From: an uncultured Burkholderiales bacterium
Lineage (GTDB): Bacteria; Pseudomonadota; Gammaproteobacteria; Burkholderiales; Eutrophovitaceae
Direction of reading: 5' to 3'
Length of the DNA: 44,174 nt
Assembly (NCBI GenBank): GCA_951812315.1
Contig: CATOSA010000018.1
Span: 1 to 44,174, forward strand
Positions 18,993 through 28,277 of the stretch are shown piece by piece. A program made the translations under genes and the position numbers. The notes under the pieces are model-generated. The model was not told the origin of the DNA, searched no databases, and saw only the letters and a list, made by a program, of their open reading frames with translations. Every line of letters begins with the position of its first letter. Position 1 is the first letter of the stretch.

Positions 18993-19942
18993 CAGTGCAG
19001 TTTTGGGTTATGACGTAAATCGTTCTGGCGGCCGACCAGTCTTTGCATGAGTTTCAGGTCGCGTCGCGAGAGTCGCAACGCAGTATCTACCCATGTTTCG
19101 AGGACATCGTTCAGCTCTGCATAGTGCAGCTTGTGAACACACCGCCGGGCAGCGGCGAGACCCGCAAGGCCGTTACGAGTTCGCTTTCGTGCATCGATGT
19201 ATGCGCTCACTTCAGCTTCGCCCTTTCCATTGTCGGTGACAACATCGACGATACCAAGATTGAGCATATCATCGGCCGAATAGATCTTTCCACTGGCGAT
19301 CAGTTCTTCAGTCTGTTTGCGACCGATTTTACGCTCCAGAAAGGAATATGCACCCATTCCGGGAAAAAGGTTGAACAATATCTCTGGAAATCCGAATCGC
19401 GCCCCCCGTTCTGCGATCAGTACATCGCTCGAAAATGCGGCTTCAAAGCCACCGCTCAGGCACTCGCCCTGAACCAGCGAGATCGTCGTGACAGGCAAGT
19501 CGTAGGATACGTAGTTGCGATACAGGACGTTGATGCAGGCCCGGCCGTACGCACGTAGAGCTTCATGGTCTTGCGTTTGAATCAGTTGCGAAAACAGATT
19601 CAGATCACCGCCAAGATTGAATACGCCCGGTACCTTTGAGGCAAGAATCGAATATTCCAGTTCTGTAACCTCGTCACCGCATTCAAAGCGGGCTTCACTG
19701 CGCGACAGAAAGTGGCAATAGCGGTCGAGGTCTTGCAGTAGCCGGGGATTGAAGTTAGGCCGGGGTGACGGTTTCCAGCGCAGCCACATCGCCTTGCGCC
19801 CATGATCCATAAATGCCGAAAGCTGATCTGAAAAATAAAATTCCGTCGACGATTCGCTAATGCTGCCTTTGAGTCGGGGTGGGGCTTGCTCACAAAGCGA
19901 CGCTGAAGAGTTCAGTATCGCCGACGGGATGTTCATGTCCAT
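18992..19942 (-). CDS. rpfF: RpfF-like DSF synthase (crotonase family)
   Basis: Enoyl-CoA hydratase-fold protein of 316 residues. It matches the DSF synthase RpfF rather than a beta-oxidation hydratase: VFNLGGDLNLFSQLI, LVQGECLSGGFEAAFSSD, GFPEILFNLFPGMGAYSF and the C-terminal ETWVDTALRLSRRDLKLM are hallmark segments. The two catalytic glutamates are present at about residues 167 (GGFEAAF) and 187 (GFPEILF), 20 residues apart as in Xanthomonas RpfF (E141 and E161). RpfF dehydrates 3-hydroxyacyl-ACP and releases a cis-2-unsaturated fatty acid used as a quorum signal. The N-terminus is about 30 residues longer than in Xanthomonas. AAGGAA lies 9 bp before ATG 19942. The next gene on the strand is the HTH-PAS-GGDEF-EAL protein. 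The exact acyl product cannot be predicted. Confidence 0.9.
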   Translation of the reverse strand: MDMNIPSAILNSSASLCEQAPPRLKGSISESSTEFYFSDQLSAFMDHGRKAMWLRWKPSPRPNFNPRLLQDLDRYCHFLSRSEARFECGDEVTELEYSILASKVPGVFNLGGDLNLFSQLIQTQDHEALRAYGRACINVLYRNYVSYDLPVTTISLVQGECLSGGFEAAFSSDVLIAERGARFGFPEILFNLFPGMGAYSFLERKIGRKQTEELIASGKIYSADDMLNLGIVDVVTDNGKGEAEVSAYIDARKRTRNGLAGLAAARRCVHKLHYAELNDVLETWVDTALRLSRRDLKLMQRLVGRQNDLRHNPKLH

Positions 19943-20281
19943 ATTCTCGTTCCTTCACAAAGAAAGTCATTGAAAATTTGGGAGGCCGCGACGACGGGGC
20001 CTCGCACAATACATACCTTTTAGTTAGATTTTGTCGAGATTGCAACTGTAAGGTATTGAGAATTAATAATTATTATGATCTTATTGGTGAGAATTCCGTA
20101 AGTTCGCACATCCATACGGGGAATGGCATTGGCCCTATTTGTGTTTTAGGTGCGCATCAGTGGCAATTTCTTTGATTCGGTACAGGCGCTGCTGCGAATC
20201 GCTCGAATTGATTGACTCTGCGTGGCGCCAACGGGGAAAATCCAAGGTTCTGCCTCCCAAAGCGCTTCGCTGGTATTAGCC
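19943..20281. promoter_or_regulatory. AT-rich divergent spacer with a 12-bp palindrome, rpfF/aas
   Basis: The gap between the divergent rpfF and aas genes holds a strongly AT-rich core (about 20010-20100) that contrasts with its surroundings. A perfect palindrome TAATAATTATTA lies at 20064-20075. It is a candidate operator, possibly for the MerR-like domain of the neighbouring regulator, but that link is inference. A possible rpfF promoter on the minus strand has TCGACA followed about 17 bp later by ATGTAT-like sequence; it is weak. No coding sequence is convincing here. Confidence 0.45.
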
Positions 20282-22570
20282 ATGTCGTCTGTGCTCGGCC
20301 CGGTTTTGAGATGGTTGCTGCCCGTTCGTGTCATCGGGGACCTTGCGCAGTGCGAACGCGAACGCCGGGTGCTGATTGTTGCCAATCACCCGTCCAGGTT
20401 CGCCGGCCTGGTCCTTGGTCTGTTTTTGCCGCGCCAGCCCATCGTTGTGCTGCCACCCGGCGAGACTCGCGGATTGCTGGAAAAACTATTACTGCGCGTC
20501 GTCGATCACGTCGTTCTCGACGTTAACAATCCGGCCATTGTGAAACGACTGTTACGGGTATTGCGCACCGGCCGACCGTTGGTCGTGTTCCCCGAGGGCC
20601 GCGAGAACGAATCGCAAAGAGTCATGAAGATATATCCGGTACCTGCACTGGTTGCGATGAAGTGTGGCGCGAGCATCGTTCCGGTGTCGATCGCGGGATC
20701 GCAGACTCGTTTCCTGGGCATGCCTGTCGTACTTTCCAAGCTTGCTCTGACCTTGCGTATTCGAAATCCGACACGCATTGAACCAGCAGCTGTGGGCAGC
20801 GCACGTGCGCGGCGCGCTGATGCCGCGCGCCAGTTGACAACTATCATGCAGGAATTGCGCTTGACGTCGCTGCCGCGCAAACCGGTTTTCGAGTGCTTTC
20901 TTGACGCGATGTCGAGACACGGCCGTTCCCGCAAAATGATCGAGGATCAGGACGAGCAGGTGAAATCCTACGGCTTTCTGCTAAAGGCAAGCCTGGCGAT
21001 TTCACGCTGGATACGGCTGCATACGCAACCCGGCGAAAACGTGGGTATGCTGCTGCCAAACGTTATTCCGTCCGTGTGTGCGGTGATGGGGTTGATGGCG
21101 GCGGGAAGAGTGCCGGCAATTCTCAATTACACATCCGGTGCTGCGGGTGTGAAAAGTGCTGCGGTCGCAGCCGACGTTCGCATCGTCATTACCTCATCAA
21201 AGTTTATATCGCGCGCGAAACTTGAGCCCGTGCTGGAAGCGCTCAACGGATACAAGGTCTTGTACCTTGAAGACATTCGGTCCGAATTCGGCCTGCTCGA
21301 CAAGCTTTGGTTGATGTGTTTTGCACTGTGGTTTCCACGCCGGGTCATTGCGAAGCCTTCGAGTTCAGATCCTGCCGTCGTTCTGTTTACCTCTGGGTCG
21401 GAAGACCGGCCAAAAGGCGTGGTTTTGTCTCACGAAGCAGTATTGACCAACGTAGCGCAGATCCGCGCAGTGTTTGATTTTTCAGCTGCCGACAAGATAC
21501 TCAATCCCCTGCCGATTTATCACTCCTACAGCTTTACCGCGGGATTGATATTGTCTTTGACCACGGGAACACCGATGTTTCTGTACATATCGCCTCTCAA
21601 GTACAGGGCGATTCCGGAGATTGCATACCGTCGCGATTGCACGGTGCTGTATGGCACCAGTACGTTTTTATCGTACTACGGAAGGGAAGCGGAGCCGGTG
21701 GACTTTCGCACGCTTCGCTACGTGATATCCGGGGGCGAAAAGTTGTCGGCGGAGGTTGCTCGCTTGTGGCAGGAGAAATTCGGGTTGCGCATATACGAAG
21801 GATATGGCGCGACCGAGGCAAGCCCGGTTATCTCGCTTGCGACTGCGGAACATTATCGAATGGGCGCGGCCGGTTGCTTCCTGCCTGGAGTGGACTATCG
21901 CATCCAGCCTGTAGAAGGAATTGAACATGGCGGGATACTGCATATTCGCGGGCCAAACCTCATGCTTGGCTATTATTGATATGCAAGTCCAGGCGTGATC
22001 GAACCGCCTGCCTCGGCGTTGGGAGAGGGTTGGTACGACACCGGCGACGTAGTCGATGTCGACCAGGACGGCATGGTCACGATATCCGGAAGAGTCAAGC
22101 GCTTTGCAAAAATTGCCGGCGAAATGGTGTCTCTCGACGTCGTCGAGCAAGTGGCTCGCGCGGCTTCTCCCGGGCATTTCCATGCGGCGATTGTGCTGGT
22201 TCAGGAGCGCGGCACCGAAACGACAGTGTTGTTTACCACCGACGATGCCCTGACGCGCGCTCGTCTTCTTGGCACTGCCAAGAAGATCGGTGCACACGAC
22301 TTGTCGGCAGCGCGCAAACTGCTGGTGGTGCCCGAAATACCAGTGTTGGCAAGCGGCAAGACCGACTATGTCGGCCTCAAGTCGTTGATTGAAAATGACA
22401 CATACAAGCGGCTGCTGTCAGCTGCCACCGGCCATTCGGCTGATCAGCTCGAAGGTGATGCAGGAGATCATTTCGCAGTACAAATCAACCCGGTGCGAAC
22501 CGATTCGGTGAATCCCGATCCGGCAAGCGAACAGGCGCCGCCGTTTCCGGGTAAATCGCGGTTATCTTGA
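20282..22570 (+). pseudogene. aas: Aas-like acyltransferase/acyl-ACP synthetase, interrupted by an in-frame TGA
   Basis: Two-domain protein of the Aas type: an N-terminal glycerophospholipid acyltransferase domain and a C-terminal AMP-forming acyl-ACP synthetase domain. ATG 20282 gives MSSVLGPVLRWLLPVRVIGD, which aligns with Aas starts; GTG 20222 is less likely. The acyltransferase motif HX4D reads HPSRFA (residues 36-41), so the catalytic Asp is Ala. The FPEGR motif (103-107) is kept. The adenylation motifs LFTSGSEDRPKGVVLSH, GYGATEASP, GWYDTGD, and the C-terminal Lys in SGKTDY are present. A TGA at 21977-21979 (codon 566) interrupts the frame between NLMLGYY and YASPGVIEPP, in the same frame on both sides. 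CGA is the simplest ancestral codon. The gene may be a recent pseudogene or contain a base error. Divergence from rpfF suggests a role in recharging signal fatty acids, which is unproven. Confidence 0.85.
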
Positions 22571-22626
22571 ATTGCCGCTCTCCTGATTTAATGCGGTCCT
22601 GATCGGCCTCTATTTTGTACCAGTCG

Positions 22627-23724
22627 CTATCCGGAGTAGGTAATACGATAAATTGTGCCGCTCTGGTCGTCTGACACCAGCATCGAACCATCAGGCAACA
22701 CCAGCAAATCGACTGGCCGGCCCCAGGCTGTCTCGTCCACGACCCATCCTTCAACGAATGTCTCGTATTTTGTGACTGAATCGTTGTCAACTTCGGCGGT
22801 CACAATGCGATAGCCGTTCTTCGTTGTTCGGTTCCACGATCCGTGCTGGGCAATGAAGACGCGTTTCTTGTATGGGCTCGGGAACATGTTGCCGGTGTAA
22901 AAGCGAAGCCCGTTGGGCGCAACGTGACCGCCTTGTTTGAGTGCCGGGCCAGTGAATTCAGTACAAGCGCGCGTTGAACCAAAATCGGGATCAGGCGTGT
23001 CCCCCTGATGACAATACGGATAGCCGAAGTGCATGCCTGCGCGTGGCGCGTGATTCAATTCGTCCGAGGGCATGTCGTCGCCCATCCAATCGCGGCCATG
23101 TTCATTGAACCACAGGGTGTTCGTCTGCGGATGCCAGTCGAAGCCGACCGAGTTGCGAATTCCGCGCGCAAATGTCTCCAGATCGCTCCCGTCAGGGTTC
23201 ATGCGCATGATGACGGCGAAGCGGTCGGGGTCCGGTTCGCAAATGTTGCATGGCGCGCCCACTGGCACGTATAACTTGTCGTCCGGCCCGAACGCGATGA
23301 ATTTCCAGCCATGATGACGTTCATTCGGAAACGTATCAGCGACGACCACAGGTTCCGGCGGATCGTCTAGCCTGTCTTCAATAGCGTCGTAACGCAAAAC
23401 GCGATTAATCTCGGCGACGTACAACGCACCTTTGCGGAATGCAACGCCATTTGGCGCATTCAGGCCTTTTGCGATCGTGTACATACGATCCGATTTGCCG
23501 TCCTTATCCGCGTCGACCAGTGCGTATACGTGTCCACGCGAGCGCGTTCCAACGAACACGGTGCCCTTGTCACCGAGCGTGAGCGAACGGGCGTCTTTGA
23601 CGTCTGGGGCAAATACCGCGATCGAGAATCCAGCCGGAAGACTTAGCTGCTCTATTGGTGGATCAGCAGCGATCGTTCCTGTTGCAGCCAGCAAAAGAAC
23701 GCACGCCAGACAAATTTGTTTCAT
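22627..23724 (-). CDS. Secreted PQQ-dependent sugar dehydrogenase-family beta-propeller protein
   Basis: 365 residues with a Sec signal peptide (MKQICLACVLLLAATGTIAA, cleavage near residue 20). The mature part resembles soluble glucose/sorbosone dehydrogenase propellers: LPAGFSIAVFAPDVKDARSL, NAPNGVAFRKGALYVAE, HHGWKFIAFGPDDKLYVPVG, ARGIRNSVGFDWHP, LWFNEHGRDWMGDD and IAQHGSWNR. Probably periplasmic and PQQ-dependent. The family also includes members without proven sugar activity, so the substrate is unknown. ATG 23724 follows AGGAGC. It is convergent with aas and divergent from htpG. Confidence 0.85.
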   Translation of the reverse strand: MKQICLACVLLLAATGTIAADPPIEQLSLPAGFSIAVFAPDVKDARSLTLGDKGTVFVGTRSRGHVYALVDADKDGKSDRMYTIAKGLNAPNGVAFRKGALYVAEINRVLRYDAIEDRLDDPPEPVVVADTFPNERHHGWKFIAFGPDDKLYVPVGAPCNICEPDPDRFAVIMRMNPDGSDLETFARGIRNSVGFDWHPQTNTLWFNEHGRDWMGDDMPSDELNHAPRAGMHFGYPYCHQGDTPDPDFGSTRACTEFTGPALKQGGHVAPNGLRFYTGNMFPSPYKKRVFIAQHGSWNRTTKNGYRIVTAEVDNDSVTKYETFVEGWVVDETAWGRPVDLLVLPDGSMLVSDDQSGTIYRITYSG

Positions 23725-23841
23725 CTTTGAGCTCCTGTCTGATGACCCGATTATCCGTGGCTATCGCCTTCGCGGAAAGACCAGGCCGGCACTGATTTAA
23801 CGTTTAAGGACCACTCGGTCCGCAGCAAGTTTCCAGGAGGC

Positions 23842-23870
23842 ATTGAAATAGTTGGGTACAGACCCCATTT
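23842..23870 (+). promoter_or_regulatory. Sigma-32 (RpoH) heat-shock promoter of htpG
   Basis: ATTGAAA at 23842-23848 is followed after 14 bp by CCCCATTT at 23863-23870. The RpoH consensus is CTTGAAA, a spacer of about 11-16 bp, then CCCCATNT. The -10 element matches perfectly and the -35 matches 6 of 7. Transcription would start near 23877, some 40 bp before the htpG ATG. The position directly upstream of a heat-shock gene makes this a confident call. Confidence 0.8.
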
Positions 23871-23914
23871 GCGGGAGCGCTGTTCAGTAAACATTGAGGG
23901 AGCAAATACTTGCC

Positions 23915-25858
23915 ATGGCCGAAACAATGACCAGAGAAACGCTCGGCTTTCAGACCGAGGTCAGCCAGCTACTGAAATTGATGATTAACTCCTTGTATAG
24001 CAACAAGGAGATTTTCCTGCGTGAACTGATCTCCAACGCGTCAGATGCGGGCGACAAACTGCGCTTCGAAGCACTGACTGACCCGGGTTTGTTCGAGTCC
24101 GACACCGAGCTGAAGATTCATATATCAGTTGACCGGGATGCCCGCACGATTACCGTTTCAGATAACGGGATTGGCATGTCGCGCCAGGAGGTGGTCGATA
24201 ACATCGGCACAATCGCAAAATCCGGTACGCGCGAATTTCTCGACAAGCTCACCAGTGACAAAGCCGCCGATGCGAATCTTATCGGCCAGTTTGGCGTCGG
24301 CTTCTATTCCTCCTTCATTGTCGCGGACAAGGTCACGCTGACTACGAGGCGCGCTGGCCTGGGGGCCGAGCACGGCGTGCAATGGGAATCGACCGGGGAA
24401 GGCGATTACACGGTAGAAACGGTAACCAAGGAAGGCCGAGGCACCGAGGTGACATTGCATCTTCGCGAAGGCGAAGACGATCTGCTTGAAGGCACGCGGC
24501 TACGTACGATTGTGCGCCGTTATTCGGATCACATTACTTTGCCGATCCTTATGCATAAAGAGGAATGGGACGTAGAGAAAAGTGAACACGTGGTCAAGGA
24601 CGAAGAAGAGCAGGTCAATGAGGCCTCAGCCCTGTGGGCGCGGCCCAAGTCCGAAGTCGAGGACGAGCAATATCAGGAGTTCTACAAACATGTCGCACAC
24701 GACTTCGAACCTCCCCTGACTTGGGCACACGCGAAAGTCGAAGGGCGTCATGAGTACACGCAACTGCTGTATATCCCGGCGCGCGCGCCGTTCGATTTAT
24801 GGGACCGCGAACATCGCCATGGTCTGAAGCTATATGTACAGCGCGTGTTCATCATGGACGACGCGGAACAATTGCTGCCGGCCTATCTGCGCTTTGTCCG
24901 CGGTGTGGTGGATTCGAATAATCTTCCGTTGAATGTCTCGCGCGAAATTCTTCAGGAATCGAAGGACGTGGACGCGATACGCAACGGCTGCGTCAATCGA
25001 GTGCTGGGCCTTGTCGAAGGGCTTGCCGAAGACAAACCAGAAGACTTCTCCAAATTCTGGAAGGAGTTCGGCCGTGTGCTCAAGGAGGGCGTCGGTGAGG
25101 ACTTTAGTAACAAGGAACGGATTTCGAAGTTGTTGCGCTTCGCGTCGACGCACAATGACAACGAAGAACAGACGGTATCGCTCGCTGATTATGTAGCGCG
25201 CATGCAAGAAGGCCAGGACAAGATTTACTACGTGACGGCCGACACACATGCTGCCGCGAGTTCCAGTCCGCACCTTGAAATCTTCCGGACAAAAGGCGTC
25301 GAAGTATTGCTGCTTTCCGATCGCGTCGACGAGTGGCTTGTGTCGAACATGAACGAGTTCGACGGCAAACAGCTTACATCGGTTGCCAAAGGAGACCTGG
25401 ACCTAGGAACGCTAGGCGATGAAGAGAAAAAGGCGCAGGAGAAAGAAGCCGGCACACACAAGGATCTGGTTGAAAGAGTTAAGAAGACGCTAGGCGATAA
25501 TGTCCAGGATGTAAGAGTGACATTGCGTCTGACCGATTCGCCGGCATGCCTGGTGGCGGACGAGAACGCGATGAGTATGAATCTGGAACGCATGCTCAAG
25601 GCGGCCGGACAGAACGTGCCTTCGACCAAACCGATACTCGAAATCAATCCCGGTCACCCGATCGTCCAGAAGCTGAAGTCCGAGTCGGACGATGATCTTT
25701 TCGGCGACTGGAGCCGGATCCTGTTCGATCAGGCCATGCTTGCTGACGGCGGAAACCTTGAAGATCCGTCGGCGTTCGTGAAGCGCCTCAATGGATTGAT
25801 CCTGACGATGTCGGAAAGCGGGGGCGCAAACAGCGAAGCCCCGAGCGCCGATGCCTGA
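23915..25858 (+). CDS. htpG: Molecular chaperone HtpG (Hsp90)
   Basis: Bacterial Hsp90, an ATP-dependent cytosolic chaperone. The N-terminal GHKL ATPase domain shows [31 protein letters not shown] and [15 protein letters not shown]. The middle domain contains [20 protein letters not shown]. The C-terminal dimerisation domain follows. About 647 residues, complete. ATG 23915 ([16 protein letters not shown]) fits the family; an in-frame start at 23894 adds seven unconserved residues. GAGGG lies 14 bp upstream. Regulation by sigma-32 is indicated by the promoter at 23842-23870. Confidence 0.98.
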   Translation: MAETMTRETLGFQTEVSQLLKLMINSLYSNKEIFLRELISNASDAGDKLRFEALTDPGLFESDTELKIHISVDRDARTITVSDNGIGMSRQEVVDNIGTIAKSGTREFLDKLTSDKAADANLIGQFGVGFYSSFIVADKVTLTTRRAGLGAEHGVQWESTGEGDYTVETVTKEGRGTEVTLHLREGEDDLLEGTRLRTIVRRYSDHITLPILMHKEEWDVEKSEHVVKDEEEQVNEASALWARPKSEVEDEQYQEFYKHVAHDFEPPLTWAHAKVEGRHEYTQLLYIPARAPFDLWDREHRHGLKLYVQRVFIMDDAEQLLPAYLRFVRGVVDSNNLPLNVSREILQESKDVDAIRNGCVNRVLGLVEGLAEDKPEDFSKFWKEFGRVLKEGVGEDFSNKERISKLLRFASTHNDNEEQTVSLADYVARMQEGQDKIYYVTADTHAAASSSPHLEIFRTKGVEVLLLSDRVDEWLVSNMNEFDGKQLTSVAKGDLDLGTLGDEEKKAQEKEAGTHKDLVERVKKTLGDNVQDVRVTLRLTDSPACLVADENAMSMNLERMLKAAGQNVPSTKPILEINPGHPIVQKLKSESDDDLFGDWSRILFDQAMLADGGNLEDPSAFVKRLNGLILTMSESGGANSEAPSADA

Positions 25859-25979
25859 TCGGCCACTTGATTGGTCGGCGTTGCGAGGCTATGGTCACGG
25901 CTGATCAATCATGTTGCGCTGTCAGGTGCTGGTACAGGCGTTTTAATAGTCCGCACTGAGAGCAGTTTACTGAGGGGAC

Positions 25980-26537
25980 ATGATGTATTGGTTGCCCAAT
26001 GTGATTACGCTCGGTCGGTTGCTCATGGTGCCGGTAGTCGCCATGCTGCTTTCGATTCAGCTCTACGCGGAAGCGTTCTGGCTGTTTTTGATTGTCGGTA
26101 TTTCGGACGGCCTGGATGGCTACATCGCGCGGCGTTTCGATGTCACATCGGCCGCCGGAGCGCTTCTCGACCCGGTTGCGGACAAGATGGTCATCATGAC
26201 CTGCGCATTTGTCCTGGCGTGGAACGGATGGCTGCCATTGTGGCTTGCCGTACCGCTGATTGCCAGAGACATTGCAATGCTTGTCGTCGGGGTTACCGAT
26301 CCACGCCTCAAGGATCGATGGCTTACACCAAACCTTGTTGGAAAAACCCATTCGGCGCTCGCGTTTTCGACGCTTACGATTGCCATCGCGCAGGCCGCAG
26401 CGTTCATTGATATCGGCTGGGGGCTGACATTGTTGTACGTATTGCTGTTTTGTACGGTCTGCGGATCGGCGCTTATCTACTTCGTCGCGTGGCAGCGCGC
26501 GCGCCGGAAAACGCGACTGGATTCGTCTGCAGCGTGA
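25980..26537 (+). CDS. CDP-alcohol phosphatidyltransferase family protein (PgsA-like)
   Basis: Membrane enzyme that transfers a phosphatidyl group from CDP-diacylglycerol to an alcohol. The diagnostic motif DG-x2-DG-x2-AR-x8-G-x3-D-x3-D is present at about residues 43-70 (SDGLDGYIARR ... GALLDPVADK). The N-terminus PNVITLGRLLMVPVV is typical of PgsA-like enzymes. It has 185 residues and about five helices. TGAGGGGAC precedes ATG 25980. Phosphatidylglycerophosphate synthase and cardiolipin synthase (ClsC/Crls type) are both possible. Confidence 0.9.
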   Translation: MMYWLPNVITLGRLLMVPVVAMLLSIQLYAEAFWLFLIVGISDGLDGYIARRFDVTSAAGALLDPVADKMVIMTCAFVLAWNGWLPLWLAVPLIARDIAMLVVGVTDPRLKDRWLTPNLVGKTHSALAFSTLTIAIAQAAAFIDIGWGLTLLYVLLFCTVCGSALIYFVAWQRARRKTRLDSSAA

Positions 26538-26574
26538 CCGAAACGAGCAGTTGTTGCAGTGCGGCCGAACTAAA

Positions 26575-27168
26575 TCAGTCGGGTCTCAAGCGGCCCAGCA
26601 GGCGAAAGCCGCCATCACCGAGTGGTTCGATCACCAACATGTCTGCTACGCCCATATCTGCTACACCCGGCTGCGCACCGAATGCCCGCTGATAGTTTGA
26701 CCGGTGTGATATCAGCGCCAGGTTTTCGCTCGAAGACCAGCGTCTGACTGCTTCCCGCAGGGCCTCGGTTTTCTGCGCGCTGGTTGATGTGTCGTCGTCC
26801 GCATCGTCGATAACGCTCCACGGCTCCGCGCGCCCGAATACGATTCCGGCAGTTTGTATGCAGCGGCAGTCATGGCAAGCCAATACCCGATCGACAGAAA
26901 CCTTGTGCAGTGAAAGGGCGTCTGCGAGCTTCTTCGCTTCAAGCTGCCCCTGCTCAGACAGTTCGTCTTGCGCGCCGCAAGCCTCGGGCGCAACACCGGA
27001 AGGTTGCTGATTGGCAGTCAGCCCCATGGCATGTTGCAAAAGCAAGACGTAACCGCCCGCCTTCAGCTTCGTCCATAGCTCTGCGTTGCTGTCTGCTTGC
27101 GCCGGGGTCGAATACGTGAGCAGCAAAGGCAAACTTGCAAGTGCGACGGTCAGTTTACGGATGAGCAA
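26575..27168 (-). CDS. Exported histidine-phosphatase-fold protein with altered RHG motif
   Basis: Histidine phosphatase (SixA/phosphoglycerate-mutase-like) fold. The usual LLRHG/A motif reads LLLQHAMG, so the phosphate-binding Arg is replaced by Gln while the catalytic His is kept. The second His is in NLALISHRSN. LSEQGQLEAKKLADAL and the segment ACHDCRCIQTAGIVFG also fit the family. A signal peptide LIRKLTVALASLPLLLTYS ending TPAQA directs it to the periplasm. I place the start at TTG 27168, just before the signal peptide. Upstream ATGs at 27204 and 27234 overlap or precede the terminator hairpin at 27191-27217 and are less likely. Function is unknown; activity may be reduced. Confidence 0.75.
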   Translation of the reverse strand: MLIRKLTVALASLPLLLTYSTPAQADSNAELWTKLKAGGYVLLLQHAMGLTANQQPSGVAPEACGAQDELSEQGQLEAKKLADALSLHKVSVDRVLACHDCRCIQTAGIVFGRAEPWSVIDDADDDTSTSAQKTEALREAVRRWSSSENLALISHRSNYQRAFGAQPGVADMGVADMLVIEPLGDGGFRLLGRLRPD

Positions 27169-27190
27169 ATGCAGATTCCGCGCGGGATAC

Positions 27191-27217
27191 AAAAATGGCT
27201 CCATCACAGTGGAGCCA
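27191..27217 (-). terminator. Intrinsic terminator after the enoyl-CoA hydratase gene
   Basis: Read on the minus strand, TGGCTCCA and TGGAGCCA form a perfect 8-bp stem around a 6-base loop, followed at once by TTTTTG. This is a standard Rho-independent terminator. It lies about 95 bp after the stop of the minus-strand enoyl-CoA hydratase gene and just upstream of the phosphatase signal peptide. Confidence 0.85.
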
Positions 27218-27311
27218 TCTCGTTGCAATAACATGCGGGGGTTAGCCCGAATCCTTCGTGAAATATGTGGGCAAGCCCATGCAGGTTTTATGGTTCATCT
27301 GCGCCCAGAAC

Positions 27312-28130
27312 TCAGCGGTGCCTCCACTCCGGCGAGCGTTTCTCGATGAACGCGTCGATTCCTTCACTGGCGTCGTCGGCCATCATGTTGCAAGCCATCA
27401 CCTCCGCGGCGTAGTCATAGGCTTGCGCCATTCCCAGCTCGATCTGTTTGTAGAACATCTTCTTTCCGGTGGCGACCGCGACTGCTGACTTGCTAATGAT
27501 TGCCCCGGCCATTGCCTTGATTTCCGCATCGAGATCGTCAAGCGCGACGACGCGATTGACCAAGCCAAACTGTTTCGCCGTCGCAGCATCGATGAACTCG
27601 CCGGTAAACAACATTTCGGCGGCCTGCTTTCGTGAGACATTGCGCGCCAACGCGACCGAAGGCGTAGAACAGAACAAGCCGTAGTTGATGCCTGATGTTG
27701 CGAATTTCGCCGATTCAGCGGCAATCGCGAGATCGCAGGCGGCAACCAGTTGGCAGCCGGCCGCGGTGGCGAGTCCATGAACGCGCGCGATAACCGGTTG
27801 CGGGATGCGCGCCAGCGTCAACATGAAGCGGCTGCACATCGCGAAAAGCGAATCGTAGTAATCCTTGCGTGGATTCGCGCGCATCTGCTTCAAGTCATGG
27901 CCAGCGCAGAATGCCGGACCATTAGCCGCAATCACCACGACGCGAACCGATGAATCGTGCTCAATTTCTTCGAGCGTGTTTTGTATGACTGTAAGCAACT
28001 CTTCCGAAAGGGCGTTGTATTGACCCGGGCGGTTGAGCGTTAGTGTCGCAATACCATCGGCGTCGCTGCGCAACAGCAGTTCGTCCTGAGTGGTAGATGC
28101 AGCAGCCGGAACCGTTTTGGCGGACGTCAC
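27312..28130 (-). CDS. Enoyl-CoA hydratase/isomerase family protein
   Basis: Crotonase-fold protein of 272 residues. The oxyanion-hole segments are visible as FCAGHDLKQM and HGLATAAGCQLVAACDLAIA. The active-site region reads KFATSGINYGLFCSTPSVAL. The typical catalytic Glu of E. coli-type hydratases at the end of the second segment is replaced (AAGCQLV). The protein looks closest to the ECHDC3-like group of uncertain substrate. GTG 28130 with CAGGAG upstream is the likely start. It is unrelated in detail to the RpfF-like protein and ends in a clear terminator. Confidence 0.87.
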   Translation of the reverse strand: MTSAKTVPAAASTTQDELLLRSDADGIATLTLNRPGQYNALSEELLTVIQNTLEEIEHDSSVRVVVIAANGPAFCAGHDLKQMRANPRKDYYDSLFAMCSRFMLTLARIPQPVIARVHGLATAAGCQLVAACDLAIAAESAKFATSGINYGLFCSTPSVALARNVSRKQAAEMLFTGEFIDAATAKQFGLVNRVVALDDLDAEIKAMAGAIISKSAVAVATGKKMFYKQIELGMAQAYDYAAEVMACNMMADDASEGIDAFIEKRSPEWRHR

Positions 28131-28277
28131 AGAAGAAACTCCTGCAAGGAAAACAACAAATTATAGGTTGCTTGTCGTGAATTTGCCATGCTGCTTTTGC
28201 CGCGTAGCAACTTTTGCGAAAAGGTATGCGTGCTTGCACATGTCCTGTTCTGGCATGTTCGCGCGCTAGTGACGAAA

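Noticed and set aside
21977..21979. Selenocysteine or an altered genetic code at the TGA in aas
   Set aside because: No selenoprotein family is involved and Cys is not expected there. TGA and TAG both end other genes normally in this window.
25848..25864. Hairpin GCCGAT/ATCGGC overlapping the htpG stop as a terminator
   Set aside because: Only a 6-bp stem with a 5-base loop and no T-run. It may be chance.
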